This document shows, in pieces, positions 17,220-25,042 of a stretch of DNA of 39,230 nt; the stretch's first letter is position 1, and the number at the start of each line of letters is the position of its first letter. Origin of the DNA: an uncultured Pelagibacteraceae bacterium (GTDB lineage: Bacteria; Pseudomonadota; Alphaproteobacteria; Pelagibacterales; Pelagibacteraceae). The DNA lies in NCBI GenBank assembly GCA_913045275.1, contig CAJWPG010000007.1, positions 1-39,230 on the forward strand, in the 5' to 3' direction. The position numbers and the translations under genes were made by a program. A model generated the notes under the pieces. The model ran no database searches. It was not told the DNA's origin and was given only the letters and a program-made list of their open reading frames with translations.

Positions 17220-18380
17220 TTAAAATAATTCACCAGAAATACTATGTTTGTATAATGTTTTCATATCATCAACGGTCATTTGTTTTGGATTAGTTGCTGT
17301 AGAAGGATCTTCTACTGCCATTTTTGATAGTTGTTCTAAATTCATTTTATTCACTTCAATAACTTCTGAAAGTTTATGGGGAATTTTAAGTTCTTTTCTT
17401 AATTCTAAAATCCAATTTAAAAAACTATCAAAATTTTTATCTAAATTAAGATAATCACAAATAGAAACAATCCTACTTTCAATTAAATTTTTATTAAATG
17501 TTAAAACATATGGCATAAAAATTGCATTTGATAATCCATGATGAATATTAAATTGTGCGTTTACTGGATGACTTAAAGAATGAATAGCTCCTAAACCTTT
17601 CTGAAAAGCGGTAGAACCCATACTTGCTGCCGCCAAAAGATCTGCTCTTGCATTTAAGTCTTTTCCATTATTTACAGCTTTTAACAATGATTTTTTTATT
17701 AACTTCATCCCTTCAATTGCAATTCCATCTGCCATTGGATGAAAACCTGGAGCACAAAATGCCTCAAAATTATGAGCTAGAGCATCCATTCCGGTTGCTG
17801 CAGTCAGTCTTGGAGATAAATCAGCTGTCAAAACTGGATCTAAGATAACTATAGAAGGTAAAAACTTTGGATGAAAAATAATTTTTTTTACTCCTGTATG
17901 TTTATTAATTATAGCAGATGCTCTTCCAGTTTCAGATCCGGTGCCCGCCGTTGTAGGAACAGCTATTATTGGTGCAATATTCTTTTCATCAGCTCTTTTC
18001 CAATAATCTCCTATATCCTCAAAATCCCATATGGGTCTTTTCTGACCAGACATAAATGCAATAGCTTTTCCAACATCTAATCCGCTGCCGCCACCGAAAG
18101 CAATTACTCCATCACATTTATTTTTTTTAAAAACTTCTACTCCTTCACCTACATTTTCTCCTATTGGATTACCTGAAAAATTTGAAAAAATATTTATTTT
18201 ATTAAAATTTTTATTTAATTGAGAAACAATATTTTTAACAAATGGTAGATTTATAAGATCTTTATCAGTTACAAATAAAGGATTGATTATCTTTAGATTG
18301 TTGCAAGCTGAAGACAGATCCTTTACTCTATTCTCACCTACCCATAATGTTGTTGGATAATTCCAGTTATAATTAGTCAT
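17220..18380 (-). CDS. Iron-type (group III) alcohol dehydrogenase
   Basis: A 386-aa NAD(P)-dependent dehydrogenase of the Fe-ADH family. NAD-binding GGGSGLDVGKAIA at 96-108 and PTTAGTGSETGRASAI at 142-157 are typical. The metal ligands align with those of FucO: Asp199 and His203 (GMDALAH), His267 (GAIHSLSH) and His281 (IHHGLSN). The substrate is not predictable from sequence. It could oxidise a short alcohol or reduce an aldehyde, and because sulfonate genes follow to the right, a sulfonated alcohol is conceivable. It is the first gene of the operon leading to gshA and gshB, with 280 bp of mostly non-coding DNA upstream. Confidence 0.9.
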   Translation of the reverse strand: MTNYNWNYPTTLWVGENRVKDLSSACNNLKIINPLFVTDKDLINLPFVKNIVSQLNKNFNKINIFSNFSGNPIGENVGEGVEVFKKNKCDGVIAFGGGSGLDVGKAIAFMSGQKRPIWDFEDIGDYWKRADEKNIAPIIAVPTTAGTGSETGRASAIINKHTGVKKIIFHPKFLPSIVILDPVLTADLSPRLTAATGMDALAHNFEAFCAPGFHPMADGIAIEGMKLIKKSLLKAVNNGKDLNARADLLAAASMGSTAFQKGLGAIHSLSHPVNAQFNIHHGLSNAIFMPYVLTFNKNLIESRIVSICDYLNLDKNFDSFLNWILELRKELKIPHKLSEVIEVNKMNLEQLSKMAVEDPSTATNPKQMTVDDMKTLYKHSISGELF

Positions 18381-18608
18381 CTTTAAATTTGTTTTATTGA
18401 GGATTTTTAATATGGTAAATGAAATTAATCTAGTCTAATCTCATTTTTTTTATGATCCAGACAATTACCCCTATAATAATACAATTTATGTAAAAAGAAT
18501 GAGAAATATTAATTAATATTGTTTCACTCTAAATAATAAGTCTTTTATTTTTTAATATTGCTCTAAGCAAATTAATCATCAAAGGAATTCTTTTTTCATT
18601 AATTTTTT
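18381..18608. other. Intergenic stretch upstream of the alcohol dehydrogenase
   Basis: 228 bp, AT-rich, with no convincing ORF on either strand. Read on the minus strand it follows the 17-codon relic at 18609-18662 and precedes the alcohol dehydrogenase start, so it should hold that operon's promoter. In the frame shifted from the relic, about 30 codons stay open (ending near 18537, with a lysine/isoleucine-rich translation). This may be residual coding sequence of the lost gene. Confidence 0.4.
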
Positions 18609-18662
18609 TTATATAAATGCCGAACCCATTAGACCCTCGCCAATGACCAAAATTTTTTTCAT
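18609..18662 (-). pseudogene. Relic of a Rossmann-fold dehydrogenase gene (first 17 codons)
   Basis: Directly after the TAA of the FAD oxidoreductase (no gap) an ATG opens a 17-codon frame, MKKILVIGEGLMGSAFI, then a TAA. The peptide is a textbook N-terminal NAD(P)-binding beta strand and turn (VIGxGLMGSAF, GxGxxGS), as in 6-phosphogluconate / glycerol-3-phosphate dehydrogenase-type proteins, yet there is no room for the rest: the next gene begins about 230 bp on. I read it as the remains of a gene that was once third in the xsc operon and lost its body by deletion. A functional micropeptide is possible but less likely. Confidence 0.55.
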
Positions 18663-19976
18663 TTAAGTTTCGGATCTAGCTTTAATTCTTTCATAAGTTA
18701 GTCTAGTGTATATTCCAATATTTAATAAGGGTTGGGGAAGTAACCAATTAGGTTTTTTTCTTTCTTCTATTACTGAAATCTCATCTGTTTGTTGATTGAA
18801 GACCTTAAGTGCAATTTGTTCACCAAAAAATGTACCAACACCGATTCCTGATCCATTATAACAACCTGCGGCATATATATTCTTGTCTATTTTTTCAAAA
18901 ATTTGAGAACCGTTTCCGCTTCTACAAACAATACCTGACCAACTATTCTCAATTAAATTATCTGGTAAATTTGGAAATCTTTTTTTGATCCCTAGTGTAT
19001 GTAATTTAACTCTTTCTTTTAAATCTTCTTCGTTCATTAAGTTTGGATTTCTAACTTCCGCAGTATTTCTTATTAATATTCTTTTATCTTTCGTTAACCT
19101 TATAGTTGCTCCCATTGGTCTTATAGGTAAAACTCCCCACTCTTGAGGAGAACCTATAGAATGGAACTCTTTATCATTTAGTGGTCTTGTCATGCTTGCT
19201 GTTAAAGTAATTGGAAAACTATAATTTTTTCTAACATTTAATGATCCCAAAAATCCATTGGTACAAAAAATTATATTATTAGTAATTATTTTATTTTTTG
19301 AAAACTGACATTCAATTTTATTATTTATCTTTTTCCAGTTTAACAATTGTGTATTTTCATATAACTCGACATTTTCCGATAAAGTATCAACCATTGACCT
19401 TGCTAATTTTGCCGGGTTAAGAAGTATCCCTCCATTTGTATAAACAGCAATATTATAGAATGAAGTACCTAATTTTTTTTTCAATTCATCTTTGTATAAA
19501 ATTTTATTTTTAAAATTTAAATTTGTTAATAAATTAGCAAATGACTTTGCTCTATTTTTATCTTCTAATTTAGAAGAGGCAAAATATTTTCCACTATCAT
19601 TCCAATCACAATCTACTTGATATTCTTTGACATACCTTCTGACAGCTTTTATTCCTAAATCATAAATTTTAACTTTATTATTATAATTTTGAAGATCTTT
19701 ATTAGAAGTAAAACCATCATTTAAAGTTGTATCAACTAGATATCCAGAATTTCTACTGCTAGCGCCTTCTCCGGCTAATTGAGCATCAATTATTATTATT
19801 TTTTTACTACTATCAATTTCTGATAACTTTCTTGCGGCAGATAGGCCTGTATAACCAGCTCCTACTATTAAATAATCAGAGATTAAATCTTTATTTAAAA
19901 TTTTAATATTTATTCTTTTAGGAAGCTGATTAAGCCAACCACATCCATTATCGTTTACTAAATTAAATTTAGACAC
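18663..19976 (-). CDS. DadA/DAO-family FAD-dependent amine oxidoreductase (TauY-like candidate)
   Basis: A 437-aa D-amino-acid-oxidase-type flavoprotein. The dinucleotide motif is VGAGYTGLSAARKL (38-51), followed by DAQLAGEGASSRNSGYL (77-94 region), which is the GAS.RN.G motif of the DadA / gamma-glutamylputrescine oxidase group. The C-terminus has AAGCYNGSGIGVGTFFGE, the usual FAD-closing segment. It lies 25 bases downstream of xsc. A natural reading is oxidative deamination of an aminosulfonate to sulfoacetaldehyde, the reaction of taurine dehydrogenase (large subunit TauY is in this family), although no TauX-like small subunit is present. Family certain, substrate inferred from position. 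Confidence 0.8.
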   Translation of the reverse strand: MSKFNLVNDNGCGWLNQLPKRINIKILNKDLISDYLIVGAGYTGLSAARKLSEIDSSKKIIIIDAQLAGEGASSRNSGYLVDTTLNDGFTSNKDLQNYNNKVKIYDLGIKAVRRYVKEYQVDCDWNDSGKYFASSKLEDKNRAKSFANLLTNLNFKNKILYKDELKKKLGTSFYNIAVYTNGGILLNPAKLARSMVDTLSENVELYENTQLLNWKKINNKIECQFSKNKIITNNIIFCTNGFLGSLNVRKNYSFPITLTASMTRPLNDKEFHSIGSPQEWGVLPIRPMGATIRLTKDKRILIRNTAEVRNPNLMNEEDLKERVKLHTLGIKKRFPNLPDNLIENSWSGIVCRSGNGSQIFEKIDKNIYAAGCYNGSGIGVGTFFGEQIALKVFNQQTDEISVIEERKKPNWLLPQPLLNIGIYTRLTYERIKARSET

Positions 19977-20001
19977 AATTTAAAAAAAAACTAAATATAG
20001 T

Positions 20002-21786
20002 TTAATTTATAAGAGATTTTTGAGGTTTCATATCGCCTTTGTCTATACCGGCAACTTTGACTGGTTTTTTCATTGCATCTCTTCTGAATGGTTCACCTAG
20101 TTCTTGATTTAAAATAACCTCAATAAAAGTTGTTATTCCATTTTTTTGATCTTCACAGGATTGTTTAATTGCTTTTGTTGTTTCATCCATTGTTTTAACG
20201 GAAACACCTTTTAAACCACATGCTGTTGCAACTTTTGCATAACTTAATTCTGGATCAAGTTCTGTACCAACAAAATTGTCATCAAACCAAAGAATAGAGT
20301 TTCTTTTTTCTGCTCCCCATTGGTAGTTTCTAAAAATAACCATTGTAATTGCTGGCCAGTCTTCTCTTGCACAAGAACTCATTTCATTCATACTTATTCC
20401 AAATGCTCCATCTCCCGCAAACCCTATTACTGGTGTATCAGGACAACCAATTTTAGCTCCTAATATTGATGGAAATCCATATCCACAAGGACCAAATAGT
20501 CCTGGTGCTAAATATTTTCTTCCTTTTTCAAAAGTTGGATAAGCATTACCAATCGCACAATTATTTCCAATATCGCTTGAAATAATAACGTCATCTGGCA
20601 TTCCAGCTTGAATAGCTCTCCATGCTTGTCTTGGTGACATTCTATCTTTATCTCTTTCTCTTGCTTCTTTATTCCAAACTGTTCCCGGGTCATCATCTTC
20701 ATGGTCTAAGCTTGTTAAAGTTTGTAACCATGAAGATTTTGTTTGATGAATAAGATTTTTTCTATCTTCTCTTCCGCTATCATCCGCTTTAAGTGAAAGT
20801 TTTTCTAATAATTGTTGAGAGACCATTTTTGCATCACCACAAATACCAACTGTAACCTTTTTGGTTAATCCAATCCTATCAGGGTTCATATCTACTTGGA
20901 TAATAGTTGCATTTTTTGGCCAATAATCAATTCCATAGCCAGGCAAAGTTGAAAAAGGATTCAATCTTGTTCCAAGTGCTAAGACAACATCAGCTTTAGC
21001 AATTAATTCCATTGCTGCTTTTGATCCATTATAACCTAGAGGTCCTACAGCTAAAGGATGACTGCCTGGAAAACTGTCATTATGTTGATACCCATTACAT
21101 ACTGGAGCATCTAATTTTTCAGCAAGTTTTTTACAGTCTTCTATTGCATTACCAATAACAACCCCTGCTCCTGATAAAATCACAGGAAACTTTGCATCTG
21201 ATAAAATTTTGGCAGCTTGGTCTATGGCAGTTTTTCCTCCACCTTGTTTTTCAAATCTTACAATTGGTGGTATTTCTATATCTACAACTTGAGTCCAATA
21301 ATCTCTTGGTACGTTTATTTGTGCTGGCGCTGATCCTCTAAATGCTTTTTCTATAACCCTATTTAAAACTTCTGCCATTCTTGAAGGATCTCTTACTTCT
21401 TCTTGGTAACAAACCATATCTTTAAACAAATTCATTTGTTCTACTTCTTGGAAACCACCTTGGCCCATTGTTTTATTTGCAGCTTGAGGTGTTACTAAAA
21501 GTAAAGGTGTGTGATTCCAGTATGCTGTTTTAATTGGAGTAACTAGTCCTGTTATTCCAGGTCCGTTTTGAGCAATGACCATTGACATTTTTCCAGTTGC
21601 TCTTGTGTATCCATCGGCAATTAATCCACCATTTGTTTCGTGTGCAACATCCCAAAAAGTAATTCCTGCTTTTGGAAACAAATCTGAAATTGGCATAAAT
21701 GCAGAACCAATAATTCCAAAAGCATGTTCTATACCATGCGTTTGTAGAACTTTTATAAACGCTTCTTCTGTTGTCATTTTTGTCAT
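20002..21786 (-). CDS. xsc: Sulfoacetaldehyde acetyltransferase
   Basis: A 594-aa thiamine-diphosphate enzyme that splits sulfoacetaldehyde with phosphate into acetyl phosphate and sulfite. The N-terminal domain has FGIIGSAFMPISDLFPKAGI and the catalytic Glu in WDVAHETNGGLIADGY; the ThDP/Mg2+ site is GFAGDGAFGISMNEM near 455-470, and NYQWGAEKRNSILWFDDNF continues it (quoted here in part as QWGAEKRN). These are Xsc-specific rather than acetolactate synthase features: no FAD-type insert motif and no small subunit gene. Sulfite and acetyl phosphate are the products; no pta gene is in the window. It is divergent from suyAB and followed by the FAD oxidoreductase. Confidence 0.93.
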   Translation of the reverse strand: MTKMTTEEAFIKVLQTHGIEHAFGIIGSAFMPISDLFPKAGITFWDVAHETNGGLIADGYTRATGKMSMVIAQNGPGITGLVTPIKTAYWNHTPLLLVTPQAANKTMGQGGFQEVEQMNLFKDMVCYQEEVRDPSRMAEVLNRVIEKAFRGSAPAQINVPRDYWTQVVDIEIPPIVRFEKQGGGKTAIDQAAKILSDAKFPVILSGAGVVIGNAIEDCKKLAEKLDAPVCNGYQHNDSFPGSHPLAVGPLGYNGSKAAMELIAKADVVLALGTRLNPFSTLPGYGIDYWPKNATIIQVDMNPDRIGLTKKVTVGICGDAKMVSQQLLEKLSLKADDSGREDRKNLIHQTKSSWLQTLTSLDHEDDDPGTVWNKEARERDKDRMSPRQAWRAIQAGMPDDVIISSDIGNNCAIGNAYPTFEKGRKYLAPGLFGPCGYGFPSILGAKIGCPDTPVIGFAGDGAFGISMNEMSSCAREDWPAITMVIFRNYQWGAEKRNSILWFDDNFVGTELDPELSYAKVATACGLKGVSVKTMDETTKAIKQSCEDQKNGITTFIEVILNQELGEPFRRDAMKKPVKVAGIDKGDMKPQKSLIN

Positions 21787-21879
21787 AACAAGACCTTAAT
21801 AAATTTTATTTTTTTAATTGTCAAAGTGGACGATTCATATATAAATTGCTCAAAATTTCAAACAAAGAAATCGTCACTT
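21787..21879. promoter_or_regulatory. Divergent promoter region, xsc / suyAB
   Basis: 93 bp between the two sulfonate-lyase transcription units. A 7-bp inverted repeat (21829-21835 with 21869-21875, 33-nt spacer) flanks most of the suyA leader and ends 4 bases before the suyA ATG. It could be paired half-sites for a shared regulator or a leader stem. No regulator gene lies nearby. Confidence 0.4.
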
Positions 21880-22167
21880 ATGGCAAATACAGATATTATA
21901 ATTCATGATGAAAAAGACAACGTAGGTGTTGTTGTTATTGAAAAAATTATACCAAATCAAGATTGCAACTGTTGGGTTATGGAAAATGACAGTTCAGTAC
22001 AAATTCAATCAAAAAATGAAATCTCGTTGGGTCACAAAATAGCTATGATTGACTTCAAAGAAGGAGATACAATTATTAAATATGGCCATGATATTGGTAA
22101 AGTAGTTAAATCAATCAAAAAAGGTGAGCATGTTCATGTTCACAATGTAAAAACTAAGAAGTGGTAA
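21880..22167 (+). CDS. suyA: (2R)-sulfolactate sulfo-lyase, small subunit
   Basis: A 95-aa SAF-domain protein, the small subunit of SuyAB, which cleaves 3-sulfolactate to pyruvate and sulfite. The frame is open back to 21826, but I start at the ATG at 21880 ([19 protein letters not shown]), where the family's 'hdegDnVGVa' opening begins. The middle has [22 protein letters not shown] and [18 protein letters not shown], the UxaA/SAF core with the terminal 'G..VHvHN' motif. suyB follows after 4 bases. A relative of altronate dehydratase N-domains; pairing with the SuyB large subunit and the sulfonate context favours SuyA. Confidence 0.88.
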   Translation: MANTDIIIHDEKDNVGVVVIEKIIPNQDCNCWVMENDSSVQIQSKNEISLGHKIAMIDFKEGDTIIKYGHDIGKVVKSIKKGEHVHVHNVKTKKW

Positions 22168-22171
22168 TTTT

Positions 22172-23338
22172 ATGGAAATCCCAAAAAGTTTTTTAGGTTA
22201 TAAAAGAGAAAACAGAAGAGTTGGAACTAGAAATCACGTAGTAATTCTTCCTGTTGATGACATTTCTAATGCTTGTGCAGAAGCAGTTGCAAATAATATA
22301 AAAGAAACTTTTGCTATACCTCATGCTTATGGAAGACTTCAATTTGGTGCCGACTTAGAATTATTTTTTGACACAATGATTGGAACAGGAAAAAATCCAA
22401 ATGTGGCCGCATGTATCGTTATTGGTATAGAACCAAAATGGACTAAAAAAATTGTTGATGCAATAGCAACTACAGGAAAACCTGTTGAAGGTTTTAGCAT
22501 TGAAGGAGCTGGCGATATTGAAACTATAATGAAAGCTTCTAGAAAAGCTCAAGAATTTTCACAGTGGGCTTCTGAAAAACAAAGAGAAGAATGTCCACTA
22601 AGTGATTTATGGATTTCTGTTAAATGTGGAGAGTCTGATACGACTTCGGGTATGGCCGCAAATCCAGCAGTTGGTAATTTAATGGATAAATTAGAACCTT
22701 TAGGAGTTCATCTTTGCTTTGGAGAAACATCTGAGTTGACTGGAGCTGAAAAAGTGTGTGCTACTAGAGGCGCCACTTCAGAAACTTCTGATAAATTTAT
22801 GAAAACTTGGAGTGATTACAACGATTTTATACTTAAAGAAGCTACTAATGACCTTTCTGAAAGCCAGCCAACAGCAGGTAATATTGCTGGTGGTCTTACT
22901 ACAATTGAAGAAAAAGCTTTTGGAAATTTTCAAAAAATTGGATCAAGAAAATTTATCGATGTATTAACTCCAGCTGAAGAGCCAAAAAAAGGTCCTGGAC
23001 TATATTTTATGGACACTTCTTCTGCAGCAGGAGAATGTTTAACTTTACAAGCTGCCGCTGGTTTTAATATTCATTTATTTCCAACTGGACAAGGTAATAT
23101 CATTGGAAATGCTATTGAACCTGTGGTGAAATTAACAGGTAACCCTAGTACTGCCATTAATATGAAAGAACATATTGATTTAGACGTTTCAAAAATCTTA
23201 AAAAGAGAAATGAATATGGATCAAGCGGGTGATGAATTAATAAAGACTACTATTCGCGCTGCTAATGGACGTTTAACATGTGCTGAAGTACTTGGTCATA
23301 AAGAATTTATTATGACAAAACTTTTCAGAAGTGCTTAA
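22172..23338 (+). CDS. suyB: (2R)-sulfolactate sulfo-lyase, large subunit
   Basis: A 388-aa protein of the altronate/galactarate dehydratase C-domain family. [20 protein letters not shown] at the start and [20 protein letters not shown] near 150-170 are the family's metal-site regions. [13 protein letters not shown] replaces the histidine-rich 'hGCGq' segment of sugar-acid dehydratases, which supports a sulfo-lyase rather than a dehydratase. C-terminal: [19 protein letters not shown] and [12 protein letters not shown]. Releases sulfite from 3-sulfolactate in the cytoplasm. It ends 1 base before the stop of the convergent TauE-type permease gene. Altronate dehydratase is the main alternative and is unlikely here. 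Confidence 0.88.
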   Translation: MEIPKSFLGYKRENRRVGTRNHVVILPVDDISNACAEAVANNIKETFAIPHAYGRLQFGADLELFFDTMIGTGKNPNVAACIVIGIEPKWTKKIVDAIATTGKPVEGFSIEGAGDIETIMKASRKAQEFSQWASEKQREECPLSDLWISVKCGESDTTSGMAANPAVGNLMDKLEPLGVHLCFGETSELTGAEKVCATRGATSETSDKFMKTWSDYNDFILKEATNDLSESQPTAGNIAGGLTTIEEKAFGNFQKIGSRKFIDVLTPAEEPKKGPGLYFMDTSSAAGECLTLQAAAGFNIHLFPTGQGNIIGNAIEPVVKLTGNPSTAINMKEHIDLDVSKILKREMNMDQAGDELIKTTIRAANGRLTCAEVLGHKEFIMTKLFRSA

Positions 23339-23339
23339 A

Positions 23340-24422
23340 TTAAGAAGCTTTTTTAGCTTGTTTTATAAGATTTGAAAATACTTTTCTAATTATCGCCGCA
23401 CCTACTCCAAGTATAAGTGCCAAAGCAATTGAAAATATACCATAAAGAATTGGAACATTTATTGAGATTTCTTTAATAAATTTTGCAAATGGACTTAATG
23501 CTTTTACTCCATTGGTTTCAGATATAATTCTAATAGACTTTTCTGTAAAAAATGCATCATAAGCAATTGCAATACCAACTAGTAATAACAGAAATGCTAA
23601 AATAGCTTTAAATTGTGAGCTGTCAACTTTTTCACCAAGCTTCTGGCCTATCTGTACACCTAAAATAGAACCTAAAATTAATACCATAACTAACATAAGA
23701 TCAATTGAACCATAATGAAATGCATGAAGAACTGTAACTATGGCACTAATAAAAATTGTTACAAATAACGATGTTCCTGGAATTAATTTAGTTGGCATGC
23801 CTATAATGTAAATCATTGCGGGAACTAAAATAAAGGCACCTCCTACACCCATTATTGCAGCAAGGTATCCTACTAAAAGACCAATAATAATTGGTGTGAA
23901 TATGCTTTCGTACAATTTTGATTTTTTAAATCTCATTCTAAATGGAAGACCGTGTATCCAATAATGAGAATGAAGTTTGTTTTTTATTATTACTTTTTTT
24001 CTAGCCCTATCTATTTCGCTAACTCCTTGAACTAACATTATTGTTCCAATAATTGCTAAAATGTACATATAAGCTAATGAAATGACGATATTAATTTTTC
24101 CAATATCTTTAAAATAAGAAAAAGTAATAATTCCTAATATTGTTCCAGCAACACCTCCTACTACAATCATTAAACCCATTTTATAATCTAAAGTACCTTT
24201 TAGATAATGAGTTGTAGAACCAGATATAGATGTTCCTAAAATATTATTTGCTTCATTAGGAACTGCATAAGCAGGTGGAATACCTAAAAAAATTAAAAAT
24301 GGAGTCATTAAAAATCCACCACCAACGCCAAATAAACCTGAAAGAACTCCAACTACTAAGCTAAGAATAAAAATTAAAGGAATGTTTACATAAACTTCTG
24401 CTATTGGAAGGAAATATTCCAT
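23340..24422 (-). CDS. TauE/SafE-family permease, probable sulfite exporter
   Basis: A 360-aa membrane protein with about eight to nine hydrophobic segments arranged as two related halves. Each half opens with the family's glycine-rich signature: GVLSGLFGVGGGFLMTPFLI (20-39) and VGYLAAIMGVGGAFILVPAM (about 190-210). The cytoplasmic loop between the halves (130-175) is basic. Members move sulfite, sulfoacetate or other anions. With two sulfite-releasing lyases on the neighbouring strand and AprMBA upstream in the same direction, sulfite export is the simplest role, but direction and substrate are inferred. It is probably the last gene of the apr-side transcription unit. Confidence 0.85.
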   Translation of the reverse strand: MEYFLPIAEVYVNIPLIFILSLVVGVLSGLFGVGGGFLMTPFLIFLGIPPAYAVPNEANNILGTSISGSTTHYLKGTLDYKMGLMIVVGGVAGTILGIITFSYFKDIGKINIVISLAYMYILAIIGTIMLVQGVSEIDRARKKVIIKNKLHSHYWIHGLPFRMRFKKSKLYESIFTPIIIGLLVGYLAAIMGVGGAFILVPAMIYIIGMPTKLIPGTSLFVTIFISAIVTVLHAFHYGSIDLMLVMVLILGSILGVQIGQKLGEKVDSSQFKAILAFLLLLVGIAIAYDAFFTEKSIRIISETNGVKALSPFAKFIKEISINVPILYGIFSIALALILGVGAAIIRKVFSNLIKQAKKAS

Positions 24423-24465
24423 ATGTCGTAACTATTCTTCTAATATATTAATGTCAACTAATTGA

Positions 24466-24612
24466 TTAGATATTGGAAAATGTGCCAAATAAAATAACTA
24501 ACCAGTAAGTAGCTAAACCAAAATATATAGCTGTTTTGGTATTAACTATTGTTTGAAAATTTTGAAACTGCTTAAACAATGATTTTATATTTTTTTGAAA
24601 ATTATTAAGCAT
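24466..24612 (-). CDS. 48-aa single-span membrane protein
   Basis: The reverse strand has ATG at 24612-24610 and TAA at 24468-24466. Residues 1-27 are polar and basic/glutamine-rich (MLNNFQKNIKSLFKQF), and 28-46 form one hydrophobic helix (IYFGLATYWLVILFGTF). The positive-inside rule puts the N-terminus in the cytoplasm. It lies between the 116-aa gene (62 bp upstream) and the TauE-type permease (43 bp downstream), all on the same strand, so it is likely cotranscribed. It may be an accessory of the permease or of AprM; no family recognised. Confidence 0.5.
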   Translation of the reverse strand: MLNNFQKNIKSLFKQFQNFQTIVNTKTAIYFGLATYWLVILFGTFSNI

Positions 24613-24674
24613 ACATGGCAAGTACACCTGGATTATAAATTTTGCAAGAATTTTCTTAAAAAATTTAAAAAAAA

Positions 24675-25025
24675 TTAAAAGATAGTAGCTCCAAAAACTT
24701 TAACCAAACCATCCTCCTCACCCAAAACGAGTCGTCCTAGAAAGTCCCCTGGAAGTTTGGTGCTAGTTTGTTTATATAATATCGTGACGTAGAGTCCTCT
24801 CCTAAGGCAACCAAATGCTTTACAATTATCTGATAGAGTAGATATAAGCTCGTTACTTGCCCACTGCTTGCCTAGTTCAACTTCATTGGCGCCGTATAGC
24901 ATTTGAGAGGAAAAATCTTTAGTAAAACCTCCATAATCTTTAATATTTGAAGATTTCACCAAGTTAGACCATATTGGCTCTGCAATTTTGATTATCTCTT
25001 CATCGGACTTATCTATTATACCCAT
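24675..25025 (-). CDS. Conserved-looking 116-aa protein downstream of aprA
   Basis: A soluble 116-aa protein starting 17 bases after the aprA stop. N-terminal helices (DEEIIKIAEPIWSNLVKSSN) are followed by a beta-rich C-terminal half with CLRRGLYVTILYK and FLGRLVLGEEDGLVKVFGATIF (quoted in part), a helix-then-sheet order compatible with an NTF2/SnoaL-like fold. I do not recognise a named family. Within 24721-24900 I count about 43% G+C, well above most surrounding genes, and the codons include CTC, GTC, ACG, GGG and CGA, rare in this window. This suits a gene that travelled with aprA or one under different constraint. A role in APS reductase assembly or protection is a guess from position. 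Confidence 0.65.
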   Translation of the reverse strand: MGIIDKSDEEIIKIAEPIWSNLVKSSNIKDYGGFTKDFSSQMLYGANEVELGKQWASNELISTLSDNCKAFGCLRRGLYVTILYKQTSTKLPGDFLGRLVLGEEDGLVKVFGATIF

Positions 25026-25042
25026 TAACTCTGTGTTGTGAT

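Noticed and set aside
20002-21786. Acetolactate synthase large subunit
   Set aside because: The Xsc-type motifs, missing small subunit and neighbouring sulfonate genes fit sulfoacetaldehyde acetyltransferase better.
21826-21879. Longer suyA start at 21826
   Set aside because: The extra 18 residues lack family similarity and lie within the xsc/suyA promoter; MANTDII at 21880 matches the SuyA opening.
21880-23338. Altronate/galactarate dehydratase split into two genes
   Set aside because: The sulfonate neighbourhood, the small SAF subunit sequence and the changed metal-loop segment favour SuyAB.
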